Under the pieces are notes generated by a model that saw only the letters and a program-made list of their open reading frames with translations, had not been told where the DNA came from and did not search any database. This document shows, one piece after another, positions 57,243-64,000 of a stretch of 64,000 nt of DNA. The stretch's first letter is position 1, and every line of letters starts with the position of its first letter. The translations under genes were made by a program, and so were the position numbers. Origin of the DNA: Candidatus Dormiibacterota bacterium (GTDB lineage Bacteria > Acidobacteriota > Polarisedimenticolia > Gp22-AA2); assembly GCA_035635555.1 (NCBI GenBank), contig DASQAT010000055.1, forward strand, positions 1-64,000, given 5' to 3'.

Positions 57243-58393
57243 GAGTCACCCCCCCGGCCGAGGACCCAGACCGGCGCGAGCGACCTCGCGACGGAGGCCG
57301 GCGGCCCGGCGGCCCTGGAGGCGCGCAGGGCCGCCCGGACGCGCGTTTCGATCCGATCCGCCTGCGAGGGGTCCAGGGCCGACAGGAACACCGCCTCGGG
57401 ATACTCGCGCCTGAGCCTGTCGAGCGCGTCCGCGGGGGCCAGATCCATCTTGTTGAACACCACGAGACGCGGGTCGTCGGCGAGCCCCAGGCCCTCCAGG
57501 GTGTCGCGTGTGCTCCTCATCTGGTCCTGCAGCGAAGAGGAGGAGGAGTCGACGACGTGCACGAGGAGGTCGGTGCCGGCCGCCTCTTCGAGCGTGCTGC
57601 GGAACGAGGCGACGAGGTGGTGCGGCAGCTTGCGGATGAACCCGACCGTGTCGACGACCAGGAAGGACGGACGCCCGCCGCGCTCGCAGCGCCGCACCAG
57701 CGGATCGAGCGTGGAGAAGAGGCGGTTCTCGACTCGCGCACGGGCACCGGTCAACAGGTTCATGAGGGTCGATTTGCCGGCGTTCGTGTAGCCGACGAGC
57801 GCCACGCGCGGCACGGCCGAGCGCTTCTTGCGCCGTTCATCGCGCTCGGTCTCGATGCTGCTCAGGTCCGACGCCAGGCGCGCGATCCGCCTGCGGATCA
57901 GGCGGCGGTCGATCTCGAGCTGCGTCTCGCCCACGCCCCTCTGCCCGATGCCGCCGTCCTGCCGCGACAGGTGGGTCCACTGACGCGTCAGGCGCGGCAG
58001 GAGATAGCGCAGCTGCGCCAGCTCGACCTGGGTGCGCGCCTCGCGCGTGCGGGCGCGGCGCGCGAAGATGTCGAGGATGAGGCCGGAGCGGTCCAGGATC
58101 TTCACGCCGGCCTCCTTCTCGAGGTTCTTGACCTGGGCCGGTGACAGGTCCTCGTCGAAGATGGCCAGATCGGCCCGGCGCGCGCGGGCCATCAGCGCCA
58201 GCTCCTCCACCTTGCCGCGTCTCACCAGCGTCGCCGCGTGCAGGGGGCCCCGATCCTGGACCACCGTGCCGACGACCAGGGCTCCCGCCGTCTCCGCGAG
58301 AAGACCCAGCTCCAGAAGGTGCTCGTCGACCTCGGCGCGGTCACAGCGATTGCGGCAGAGCCCTACGAGAATGGCCTGTTCCGGACGGTTCAC
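57239..58393 (-). CDS. hflX: GTPase HflX
   Basis: The 384-residue protein has the HflX N-domain ([43 protein letters not shown]), the family linker [14 protein letters not shown] and the GTPase motifs [15 protein letters not shown] and NKMD. HflX binds the 50S ribosome and splits stalled or heat-inactivated ribosomes. Length is typical. Coupled to ddl by overlap. Confidence 0.95.
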   Translation of the reverse strand: MNRPEQAILVGLCRNRCDRAEVDEHLLELGLLAETAGALVVGTVVQDRGPLHAATLVRRGKVEELALMARARRADLAIFDEDLSPAQVKNLEKEAGVKILDRSGLILDIFARRARTREARTQVELAQLRYLLPRLTRQWTHLSRQDGGIGQRGVGETQLEIDRRLIRRRIARLASDLSSIETERDERRKKRSAVPRVALVGYTNAGKSTLMNLLTGARARVENRLFSTLDPLVRRCERGGRPSFLVVDTVGFIRKLPHHLVASFRSTLEEAAGTDLLVHVVDSSSSSLQDQMRSTRDTLEGLGLADDPRLVVFNKMDLAPADALDRLRREYPEAVFLSALDPSQADRIETRVRAALRASRAAGPPASVARSLAPVWVLGRGGDS

Positions 58394-58461
58394 CCGAAGA
58401 TCTTAATCTCCGGCGGGGGCAGCGTCAATGCGGCGGCGGGATCAGGTGCCGGGGACCCGGT

Positions 58462-59040
58462 CTACCGGTGGGCGGTCCGGGCGGCGGCATCGTCCTTCAA
58501 CAACGCCTCGAGGAGCGCCTCGTAATTGGAGGGCAGCAAGGTGCCGGCGTAGCGAATCACGCCGTCTTTTCCGATGAGAAAATTCTGCGGAATGTACTCG
58601 ACCTTGTAACGATCCTGGACTTCGCCGCCGTCGTCCCAAAGGATGGGGTAGTTGATCTTCATGTCGCGGGCCGCGGCCCGCACGCCGTCCTTCGTCTGAT
58701 CCCTTTCGACGACAATCCCGAGAATCTGAACGCCCCGATCGCGGTACTTCTCCTGGATCGTGCGCAGCGCCGGGATCTCCTCCAGGCACGGGACGCACCA
58801 GGTCGCCCAGAAGACGACGTGGACCACCTGCTTCCCCCGCAGCTCTTTCAGCGTGTGCTTCTGGTTGTTCAGATCCTTGAGCGTGAAATCGTGCGCGAGG
58901 TCGCCGACACGATTTCCGGCGAGCGGCCCGAGGGTCGGCATCTTCTGTGCCCGCAGAGGCGCCGCGGGCAGAAGGAGGATCGCCAGAGCACCTCCCGCCA
59001 GGACACTCAGGAGCCGGGGCCGACGCAGGATGGCGCTCAG
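58462..59040 (-). CDS. TlpA/ResA-like exported thiol-disulfide oxidoreductase, probable CTG start
   Basis: The thioredoxin fold with WCVPC (VVFWATWCVPCLEEIPAL) and the conserved cis-Pro segment VEYIPQNFLIG mark a TlpA/ResA-type protein. Such proteins act outside the cytoplasm. The only in-frame ATG is at 58941 and gives no signal peptide. Reading upstream gives a perfect signal peptide (LLSVLAGGALAILLLPAAPLRAQ), but its frame holds no ATG, GTG or TTG. A CTG at 59040, 11 bases after the trxA stop with GAGAG before it, is the likely start (192 residues). The alternative is a 159-residue cytoplasmic protein from 58941. Confidence 0.8.
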   Translation of the reverse strand: MSAILRRPRLLSVLAGGALAILLLPAAPLRAQKMPTLGPLAGNRVGDLAHDFTLKDLNNQKHTLKELRGKQVVHVVFWATWCVPCLEEIPALRTIQEKYRDRGVQILGIVVERDQTKDGVRAAARDMKINYPILWDDGGEVQDRYKVEYIPQNFLIGKDGVIRYAGTLLPSNYEALLEALLKDDAAARTAHR

Positions 59041-59050
59041 AGGGAATCTC

Positions 59051-59374
59051 TCACAGGATCGGATTGATCTTCTCGATCAGCTTGTCTTTCGGCACGTACC
59101 CCAGCAATTGGTCCTGAACCTTCCCTCCCTTGAAGAGCAGGACGGTCGGGACCGACATGATGCCGTACCGGACGGCGGTGGACTGCGCCTTGTCGATGTC
59201 CAGGTGCGCCACCTTCAGGCGGCCGTCGTACTCCTGCGCGATCGCCTCGACGATCGGCTGCAGCCTCTTGCAGGGCGCGCACCACTCCGCGGAAAAATCC
59301 AGGAGAACCGGGACGGTCGAGCGCAGGACCTCGCTCTCGAAATTGCCGTCGTCCACCTCGACCACGCCCCGCAA
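59051..59374 (-). CDS. trxA: Thioredoxin
   Basis: The 107-residue protein has the thioredoxin core PVLLDFSAEWCAPCKRLQPIVEAIA and the cis-Pro block YGIMSVPTVLLFKGGK. The active site reads CAPC rather than CGPC, a common variant. The TTG start at 59374 was chosen because GAGGAG precedes it and it gives a normal length; the open frame upstream is non-thioredoxin. It reduces protein disulfides in the cytoplasm. Same-strand neighbour of the exported TlpA-like protein. Confidence 0.9.
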   Translation of the reverse strand: MRGVVEVDDGNFESEVLRSTVPVLLDFSAEWCAPCKRLQPIVEAIAQEYDGRLKVAHLDIDKAQSTAVRYGIMSVPTVLLFKGGKVQDQLLGYVPKDKLIEKINPIL

Positions 59375-59420
59375 GGTGTTTCTCCTCAGCCTGTCACGCG
59401 AACGTTGATTATACCATCCC

Positions 59421-60467
59421 TCAGGCCAGCCGAAAGGTGGTGCGGATGCTGCCGACGACCAGGTCGCGGTGGTTGCGGATCTCGTCCACGAACCGTGCGC
59501 GCAGGCTCGAGGCCTCCTCCGCCGGGAGGACCTCGAGCTGACGCAGCGCCTCGAGAGCCACGCTGTGCCTCGATCGCTGCCCTTCCCCGTCCGAGATCTT
59601 GAGAGCCAGGCCGTACCCCGTCCCGCCCCGTTCCCAGGCGAGGGCATACATCCCCTCGGCGCCGATCTTGGCGATGAGACCGGAGCGGCCGGTCCGCATG
59701 AGCGCGGTGCACAACCGGTCGGTGCCGGCGATCATCTCGGGGTGGCCGCGCATGGCCGCGACCGCACGCCGCACGGAGGAGTCCGCGTCCGCCGCGGGTC
59801 CGGCAGGCGCCGCGAGCCGCGCGTACAGCAGCGCCAGACCGGCCAGCGGCATGGCGAAGGTGGGCGCCGAGCAGCCGTCGATCAGGCTGGGCGCGGGGCC
59901 CGGCGCGAGACCGGCGAGGGACTCGAGGCGCGCGCGGATGCGCTCCTGCACCGGGTGTCCCGGCTCCAGATAACGATCGATCGGGGCCCCCAGGTGGACC
60001 GCCAGCGCCAGCATGCCGGCGTGCTTCCCGGAGCAGTTGTTGTGCAGGGGCGTGGGCTCCTGGCCGCTCTGCCGGAGGGCGCGGGCGGAGGGCCGGTGGT
60101 AGGGATCGTGCGCGCCGCACTGCAGCGCCCTCTCGTCGAGACCGATCGTCTCGAGAATCGAGCGGACGGCGCCGACGTGGAACGGCTCGCCGCCGTGTGA
60201 TCCGATCATCACGGCGATCTGCTCGTCGCTGAAGCGGAAGCGCTCCGCGCCCCCCGAGTCGATCAGCGGCAGAACCTGCGCCGGCTTCGCGGTGGAGCGC
60301 AGCACGACCGGTTGCGTCGGTTCGCCGACGGCCGCGACGCGTCTGCCCAGCGCGTCGACCACCGCGATCGCCCCGAAATGGACGGACTCGACGATCTCGC
60401 CGCGGCGGACCTCGACCAATGGGACATAGCCTCTGGACACGCGATCCACCTCCCGATTCTCCGTCAT
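59421..60467 (-). CDS. L-asparaginase II (thermolabile/Rhizobium etli-type)
   Basis: The 348-residue protein has RSTAKPAQVLPLIDSG, MIGSHGGEPFHV and the signature LHNNCSGKHAGMLALA of the asparaginase family PF06089. It hydrolyses asparagine to aspartate and ammonia and is unrelated to the E. coli ansB fold. The start at 60467 (MTENREVDR) is better than the ORF's longer basic extension. It heads the minus-strand operon that continues to trxA. Confidence 0.9.
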   Translation of the reverse strand: MTENREVDRVSRGYVPLVEVRRGEIVESVHFGAIAVVDALGRRVAAVGEPTQPVVLRSTAKPAQVLPLIDSGGAERFRFSDEQIAVMIGSHGGEPFHVGAVRSILETIGLDERALQCGAHDPYHRPSARALRQSGQEPTPLHNNCSGKHAGMLALAVHLGAPIDRYLEPGHPVQERIRARLESLAGLAPGPAPSLIDGCSAPTFAMPLAGLALLYARLAAPAGPAADADSSVRRAVAAMRGHPEMIAGTDRLCTALMRTGRSGLIAKIGAEGMYALAWERGGTGYGLALKISDGEGQRSRHSVALEALRQLEVLPAEEASSLRARFVDEIRNHRDLVVGSIRTTFRLA

Positions 60468-60581
60468 TCTAATCCGAACCCGCGAACTCCCCGGTTGCCG
60501 CGCGCTGTCGGCGTGTATTACCATGCGCGGACCCCGCGCGACTCGGGCCAGGTGTCCCGGCCCCCCGTACCGAGGAGCCCC

Positions 60582-60650
60582 TTGAGAGAGATTTATCAGG
60601 TCGAGCCCAGCGGAGCCCGGAGCCTGCTCTCGCGCGAGGCGCGGGCATGA
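60582..60650 (+). CDS. Possible 22-residue leader peptide before the M16 genes
   Basis: A TTG-started frame (LREIYQVEPSGARSLLSREARA) has GAGGAG four bases upstream and ends in a TGA overlapping the ATG of the first M16 gene. It could couple translation of the peptidase to the leader. No regulatory codon runs are seen, so it may be only a ribosome-loading element or chance. Confidence 0.3.
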   Translation: MREIYQVEPSGARSLLSREARA

Positions 60651-61993
60651 CCGCAGCGGCCCGCGGCGGCGGAGTGCGCGCGGTCCGTCTTCCGAACGGG
60701 CTCGTCGTCCTGCTGCGCGAGATGCGCCAGGCCCCGGTCGTCTCCGTCTGGTGCTGGTACCGCGTCGGTTCGCGCGACGAGCGCCCCGGCATCACCGGTC
60801 TGTCGCACTGGGTGGAGCACATGAACTTCAAGGGGACGCGCCGCATCCCCAAGGACGACGTGATCCGCCGGGTCGAGCTGGCGGGCGGCACCTGGAACGG
60901 CTACACCTGGCTCGACGTCACCACCTATTACGAGACGGTGCAGAGCGACGCGTTCGAGGAGATGCTCCGCCTCGAGTCGTCCCGGATGACGGAGTGCCTC
61001 TACTCGACAACCGAGGTCGAGCACGAGCGGAACGTCGTGATCTCGGAGCTGCAGGGGGGCGAGAACGACCCGCGCTCGTTCCTCGAGAAGGAGGTGACCG
61101 GCACGGCGCTCCAGGCCCATCCCTATCGCTGGCCGACCATCGGTTACCTGTCGGATCTGAAGGCGATCACGCGCGATGATCTCTACGGGCATTACCGCCG
61201 CTATTACGTGCCGAACAACGCGATCCTGGTCGCCGCCGGAGACTTCGAAGCGGCCGCGGCGCTCCGTCTGGTGCGCCGCCACTTCGGAGGGGTCCGCCGC
61301 GGGCAGGAACCGCCGCCCGTGCGGACGGTCGAGCCGCCGCAATCGGGCGAGCGGCGCCTCCTGGTGCGGCGCCCTTCCGGGGCGGTCTACGTCGATGTCG
61401 CCTTTCACGCCCCCGCGGCGGCGGAGCCCGACTTCGCCGCTCTTCTCGTCACCGACGGGATCCTTGCCGGCGGCCCGACGGTCAACGTCTGGTCCGGCCA
61501 CGACGGGCGCGGCCCGAGCAAGTCGTCGCGCCTGTACCGGACCCTGATCGAAGGGAACCTTGCCGGCCAGGTCTCGACCCTCGTCCTGCCGTCCCGTCAC
61601 CCCTACCTGTACCGCATCGCCATGACGGCGAACGAGGGGGTCGACCCGGCGCGCCTCGAGGACGTCCTGACCACCGAGATCGATCGCCTGGCGCGCGGCG
61701 ACATCGAGGCGCGGGACCTGGAGCGGGCCAAGAACCAGTTCCTGGCGCGGCACGCTCTCGAGTCGGAGAGCACGACCGACTTCGGCCACCAGCTCGGCTT
61801 CTTCGAGACGATCGCCAGCCACCGTCTGTTCTTCGACCTGCCGCGACGCGTGCTGGCCGTCAAGGCCGCCGACGTGACGGCCTTCGCGCGCGCGCGGCTC
61901 GGCCGCGATCGCAGGACGGTGGGCGTTCTCCTGCCGTCGGCGCCGCCCCCCGCCCCGGCTGCGGCCGCCCTCCCGGGCGCCGCCGTCCCATGA
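60647..61993 (+). CDS. M16 family zinc peptidase, catalytic subunit
   Basis: The 448-residue protein has the inverted zinc motif HxxEH as GLSHWVEHMNFKGT (about 50), the downstream glutamate in VVISELQGGEND, and the second M16 domain. It is an insulinase/processing-peptidase-like protease. No signal peptide is seen. It overlaps the next gene (ATGA), which encodes a partner lacking the zinc ligands. Such active/inactive pairs form a heterodimer with a closed chamber that degrades peptides. Confidence 0.92.
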   Translation: MTAAARGGGVRAVRLPNGLVVLLREMRQAPVVSVWCWYRVGSRDERPGITGLSHWVEHMNFKGTRRIPKDDVIRRVELAGGTWNGYTWLDVTTYYETVQSDAFEEMLRLESSRMTECLYSTTEVEHERNVVISELQGGENDPRSFLEKEVTGTALQAHPYRWPTIGYLSDLKAITRDDLYGHYRRYYVPNNAILVAAGDFEAAAALRLVRRHFGGVRRGQEPPPVRTVEPPQSGERRLLVRRPSGAVYVDVAFHAPAAAEPDFAALLVTDGILAGGPTVNVWSGHDGRGPSKSSRLYRTLIEGNLAGQVSTLVLPSRHPYLYRIAMTANEGVDPARLEDVLTTEIDRLARGDIEARDLERAKNQFLARHALESESTTDFGHQLGFFETIASHRLFFDLPRRVLAVKAADVTAFARARLGRDRRTVGVLLPSAPPPAPAAAALPGAAVP

Positions 61994-63279
61994 GCTCGGC
62001 GCGCCAGATCCGCCTGGACAACGACCTCGTGGTGATCGCGCGGCCGAACCGCGCGGCGCGCTCGGTGGCCGTGCGACTGGTCCTCGAGGCGGGGGCGGCC
62101 TTCGATCCTCCCGGAAGGGAAGGGACCGCGGCGCTGGTCGCGGACCTGCTGGACCGCGGAGCCGGCTCCCTGCCGGGCGAGGCGATCGCGTCGTTCTTCG
62201 ACGACCTCGGCGTGGCGTACGCCGCCTCCGCGCGTCGCGACACGACCGAGATCGAGCTGCGACTCCTGTCGCGGCACCTGAGCGGTGTTCTCGAGCGGGT
62301 GCGCCTCATCGCGGCGGAGCCGACGTTTCCGGAGACCGAGATCCGCCGCGAGAAGGACCAGGCCCTGACCGCCATCGCCGAGCGCGATCAGGATACCGCC
62401 GCAGTGGCCGAGATGGAGCTGCACGCGGCCCTCTTCCCTCCCGGCCACCCCTACCACCACCCGCGACTGGGAACACGCGACAGCGTGACCCGCATCGATC
62501 GCCCGGATCTCGCCGCCTTCCACCGCGCGCGGTACCGCCCCGGCGGGACGATCCTGTCGCTGGCCGGAGATTTCGATCCGGCGCGCGTCTTCGACCTCGC
62601 GGCGAGGGTCTTCGGGTCCTGGGCCACGCCCGCTGCCCGCGGCGGAACGACCGCGCCGCCGGCGCGCGTCTCGATCCCGGATCCTCCCGCGCCCGAGAAG
62701 GCCGTCGTCGTGGGCCGGTCAATCGCGGGGAAGACCCAGGCCGATATCGCGCTCGGCTTCAGGGGGCTCAGGCGCCTGGCCCCCGATCTCCCCTCGGTCC
62801 TGGTCCTCAACAGCATCCTGGGGGAGTTCGGTCTGGGGGGGCGTCTCGGTAAGGCGATCCGCGATCGGGCCGGCCTGGCCTATTACGCCTACTCCCATTT
62901 CACCGCGGGTCTTGGGGCGGGGCCGTTCGCGGTCCGGGCCGGGGTCGCGCCGGACGGCGTGCGGCGTGCCATCGATCTGATGCGGCGGACGATCACGCAG
63001 ATCGTGCGCCGCGGCGTCACCCCTTCCGAGCTGCGCGATTCCAGGCAGGCGCTCGCCTCCTCCATTCCCCGGCGGATGGAGACCAATCCCGAAGCGGCGG
63101 CCGTCCTCGCGGACGCCGAGTTCCACGGCCTGGGGATCGACTACCCTGAGAGACTGCCCGGTCTGATCGGGAAGGTCACGCGGAACGACGTCGAGGATTC
63201 GGCCCGGACGTACCTGACTCCGGATCGCTCGGTGCTGGTCGTGGCCGGCCCCGCGATGGAGAAGGAGGCCCTTTCATGA
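61990..63279 (+). CDS. M16 family peptidase-like protein, non-catalytic subunit
   Basis: The 429-residue protein has the M16 fold (FDPPGREGTAALVADLLDRGAGSL, IRREKDQALTAIAERDQD, GLRRLAPDLPSVLVLNSILG) but the HxxEH site reads ALVADLL, so zinc binding is lost. In paired M16 proteins this subunit holds substrate for the active partner encoded just before it. The ATG overlaps the upstream TGA. It is followed directly, again by ATGA overlap, by the amidohydrolase gene. Confidence 0.9.
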   Translation: MSSARQIRLDNDLVVIARPNRAARSVAVRLVLEAGAAFDPPGREGTAALVADLLDRGAGSLPGEAIASFFDDLGVAYAASARRDTTEIELRLLSRHLSGVLERVRLIAAEPTFPETEIRREKDQALTAIAERDQDTAAVAEMELHAALFPPGHPYHHPRLGTRDSVTRIDRPDLAAFHRARYRPGGTILSLAGDFDPARVFDLAARVFGSWATPAARGGTTAPPARVSIPDPPAPEKAVVVGRSIAGKTQADIALGFRGLRRLAPDLPSVLVLNSILGEFGLGGRLGKAIRDRAGLAYYAYSHFTAGLGAGPFAVRAGVAPDGVRRAIDLMRRTITQIVRRGVTPSELRDSRQALASSIPRRMETNPEAAAVLADAEFHGLGIDYPERLPGLIGKVTRNDVEDSARTYLTPDRSVLVVAGPAMEKEALS

Positions 63280-64000
63280 CAGGTCGGAATGTCCCGCGCG
63301 CGCTCGCCCCTTGGGCCGTCCTTTTCACAGCACTCGCCGCCGCGGGCGCCGCCCCGGCTCCCGCGCCGGTCACGAAGCCGGGCGCGCCGTCTGTCGCTGC
63401 AAAGGAAACCTACGATGTCCTGCTGCGCGGAGGGCGGATCGTGGACGGCAGCGGCAATCCGTGGTTCGCCGGAGATGTCGCGATCCGCGGCGACCGCATC
63501 GCCGCCATCGGCAATCTGAAGGACGCCGGCGCCCACCGGACGATCGACGCCCGCGGCCTGGTGATCGCCCCGGGGTTCATCGACATGCTCGGGCAGTCGG
63601 AGCTGACGGTGCTCGTCGACCCCCGGGTGCAGAGCAAGATCACGCAGGGGATCACGACCGAGCTGACCGGCGAGGGGGGTTCGGTCGCGCCGCAGACGTC
63701 CTTCACGATCGAGGACCTCCTGCCGGGTATCGCCGAGTACAAGCTCACCGTCGACTGGCGCGACTACGAGGGCTACTTCCGGCGAATCAAGGCGAAGGGA
63801 TCGGCGATCAACTTCGCCCACCTCGTCGGGGCGACCCAGGTGCGCCAGGCGGTCCTGAAGAGCGACAACCGGCTGCCGGAACCGGCCGAGCTCGAGGCGA
63901 TGAAGCGCCATGTGGCGCGCGCCATGGAGGCCGGGGCGTTCGGCCTGTCCTCGTCCCTCATCTATCCGCCGGCGAGCTTCTCGGACACGCACGAGCTCGT
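63276..64000 (+). CDS. N-acyl-D-amino-acid deacylase-like amidohydrolase, truncated by window end
   Basis: The first 241 residues of an exported amidohydrolase are seen. A signal peptide (ALAPWAVLFTALAAAGAA) is followed by the family opening YDVLLRGGRIVDGSGNPWFAGDVAIRGDRIAAIG and IDARGLVIAPGFIDML. At the usual HxH metal site the sequence reads DMLGQSE, so these two ligands are missing. The later QGITTELTGEGGS block matches D-aminoacylase-like proteins. It may be a variant with changed metal binding. The gene continues past 64000. Overlaps the M16 gene by ATGA. Confidence 0.85.
   Translation, partial: MTGRNVPRALAPWAVLFTALAAAGAAPAPAPVTKPGAPSVAAKETYDVLLRGGRIVDGSGNPWFAGDVAIRGDRIAAIGNLKDAGAHRTIDARGLVIAPGFIDMLGQSELTVLVDPRVQSKITQGITTELTGEGGSVAPQTSFTIEDLLPGIAEYKLTVDWRDYEGYFRRIKAKGSAINFAHLVGATQVRQAVLKSDNRLPEPAELEAMKRHVARAMEAGAFGLSSSLIYPPASFSDTHEL

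Noticed and set aside
59051-59374. Unusual CAPC active site of thioredoxin
   Set aside because: This is a known common variant of the CGPC motif and not worth a separate finding.

Overview
The window looks like one contig from a GC-rich, Gram-negative-type bacterium. A member of the Acidobacteriota, or another soil or sediment lineage of similar lifestyle, fits best. The reasons are a tandem DUF507 pair, a SpoIVB-type S55 protease fused to no sporulation context, paired M16 peptidases, giant eukaryotic-like Ser/Thr kinases, sigma-54 activators, many PAS/GAF sensors and outer-surface RHS proteins. This assignment is an inference from gene content; no rRNA or tRNA gene was found. Most of the contig is very GC-rich. 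About 0.7-12.6 kb and 29.1-36.6 kb are visibly less so and read as accessory DNA.

Layout. 0.7-11.9 kb: a 3443-residue secreted RHS protein whose core is interrupted by a fibronectin-III/Cys-rich block of about 1500 residues, with a polymorphic C-terminal tip, followed by a small lipoprotein that could be its immunity partner. 12.2-12.5 kb: a decayed transposase. 12.7-17.4 kb (minus): an overlapping operon of a small unknown protein, an S55 protease and a beta-propeller protein. 17.5-23.8 kb: a small HExxH protein, an SPFH-phosphodiesterase-TPR fusion, and a membrane HD-GYP/GAF/degenerate-GGDEF protein. 24.0-36.7 kb: a sigma-54 regulatory island (below). 36.7-41.0 kb (minus): a PAS/GAF histidine kinase and a GAF-GAF-PAS protein. 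41.4-46.3 kb: an eight-gene operon with two ParA/MinD-type ATPases and six poorly known proteins. 46.3-52.0 kb (minus): ChaN-like protein, TatA, SelB, two DUF507 proteins and a primary-type sigma factor. 52.4-54.6 kb: XRE regulator, TPR protein and secreted protein. 54.6-60.5 kb (minus): rhomboid, HNH, Ddl, HflX, TlpA-like, thioredoxin and asparaginase. 60.6-64.0 kb: M16 active/inactive pair and a truncated amidohydrolase.

Two loci are the best candidates for undescribed systems. The first is at 23.98-36.68 kb. Two giant proteins each fuse a Ser/Thr kinase, a signalling AAA ATPase, TPRs, a GAF domain, a sigma-54 AAA+ activator and a Fis-type HTH. Between them lies an 80-residue secreted peptide made of four GAIWGxx heptads. 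The peptide gene has a textbook -24/-12 (RpoN) promoter, an upstream cluster of TGAGAC/GTCTCA sites including a 19-bp inverted repeat, a strong ribosome binding site and an ideal rho-independent terminator. A third sigma-54 activator follows. The simplest reading is that one or more of these kinase-activators senses a signal and drives massive expression of the exported repeat peptide.

The second is at 41.4-46.3 kb. A FlhG/MinD-like ATPase and a ParA-like ATPase are translationally linked to a HhH protein, a proline-rich protein, two paralogous 67-68-residue proteins and a stand-alone homologue of the N-terminal domain of cyanophycin synthetase. This looks like a positioning or assembly system for an unidentified cargo.
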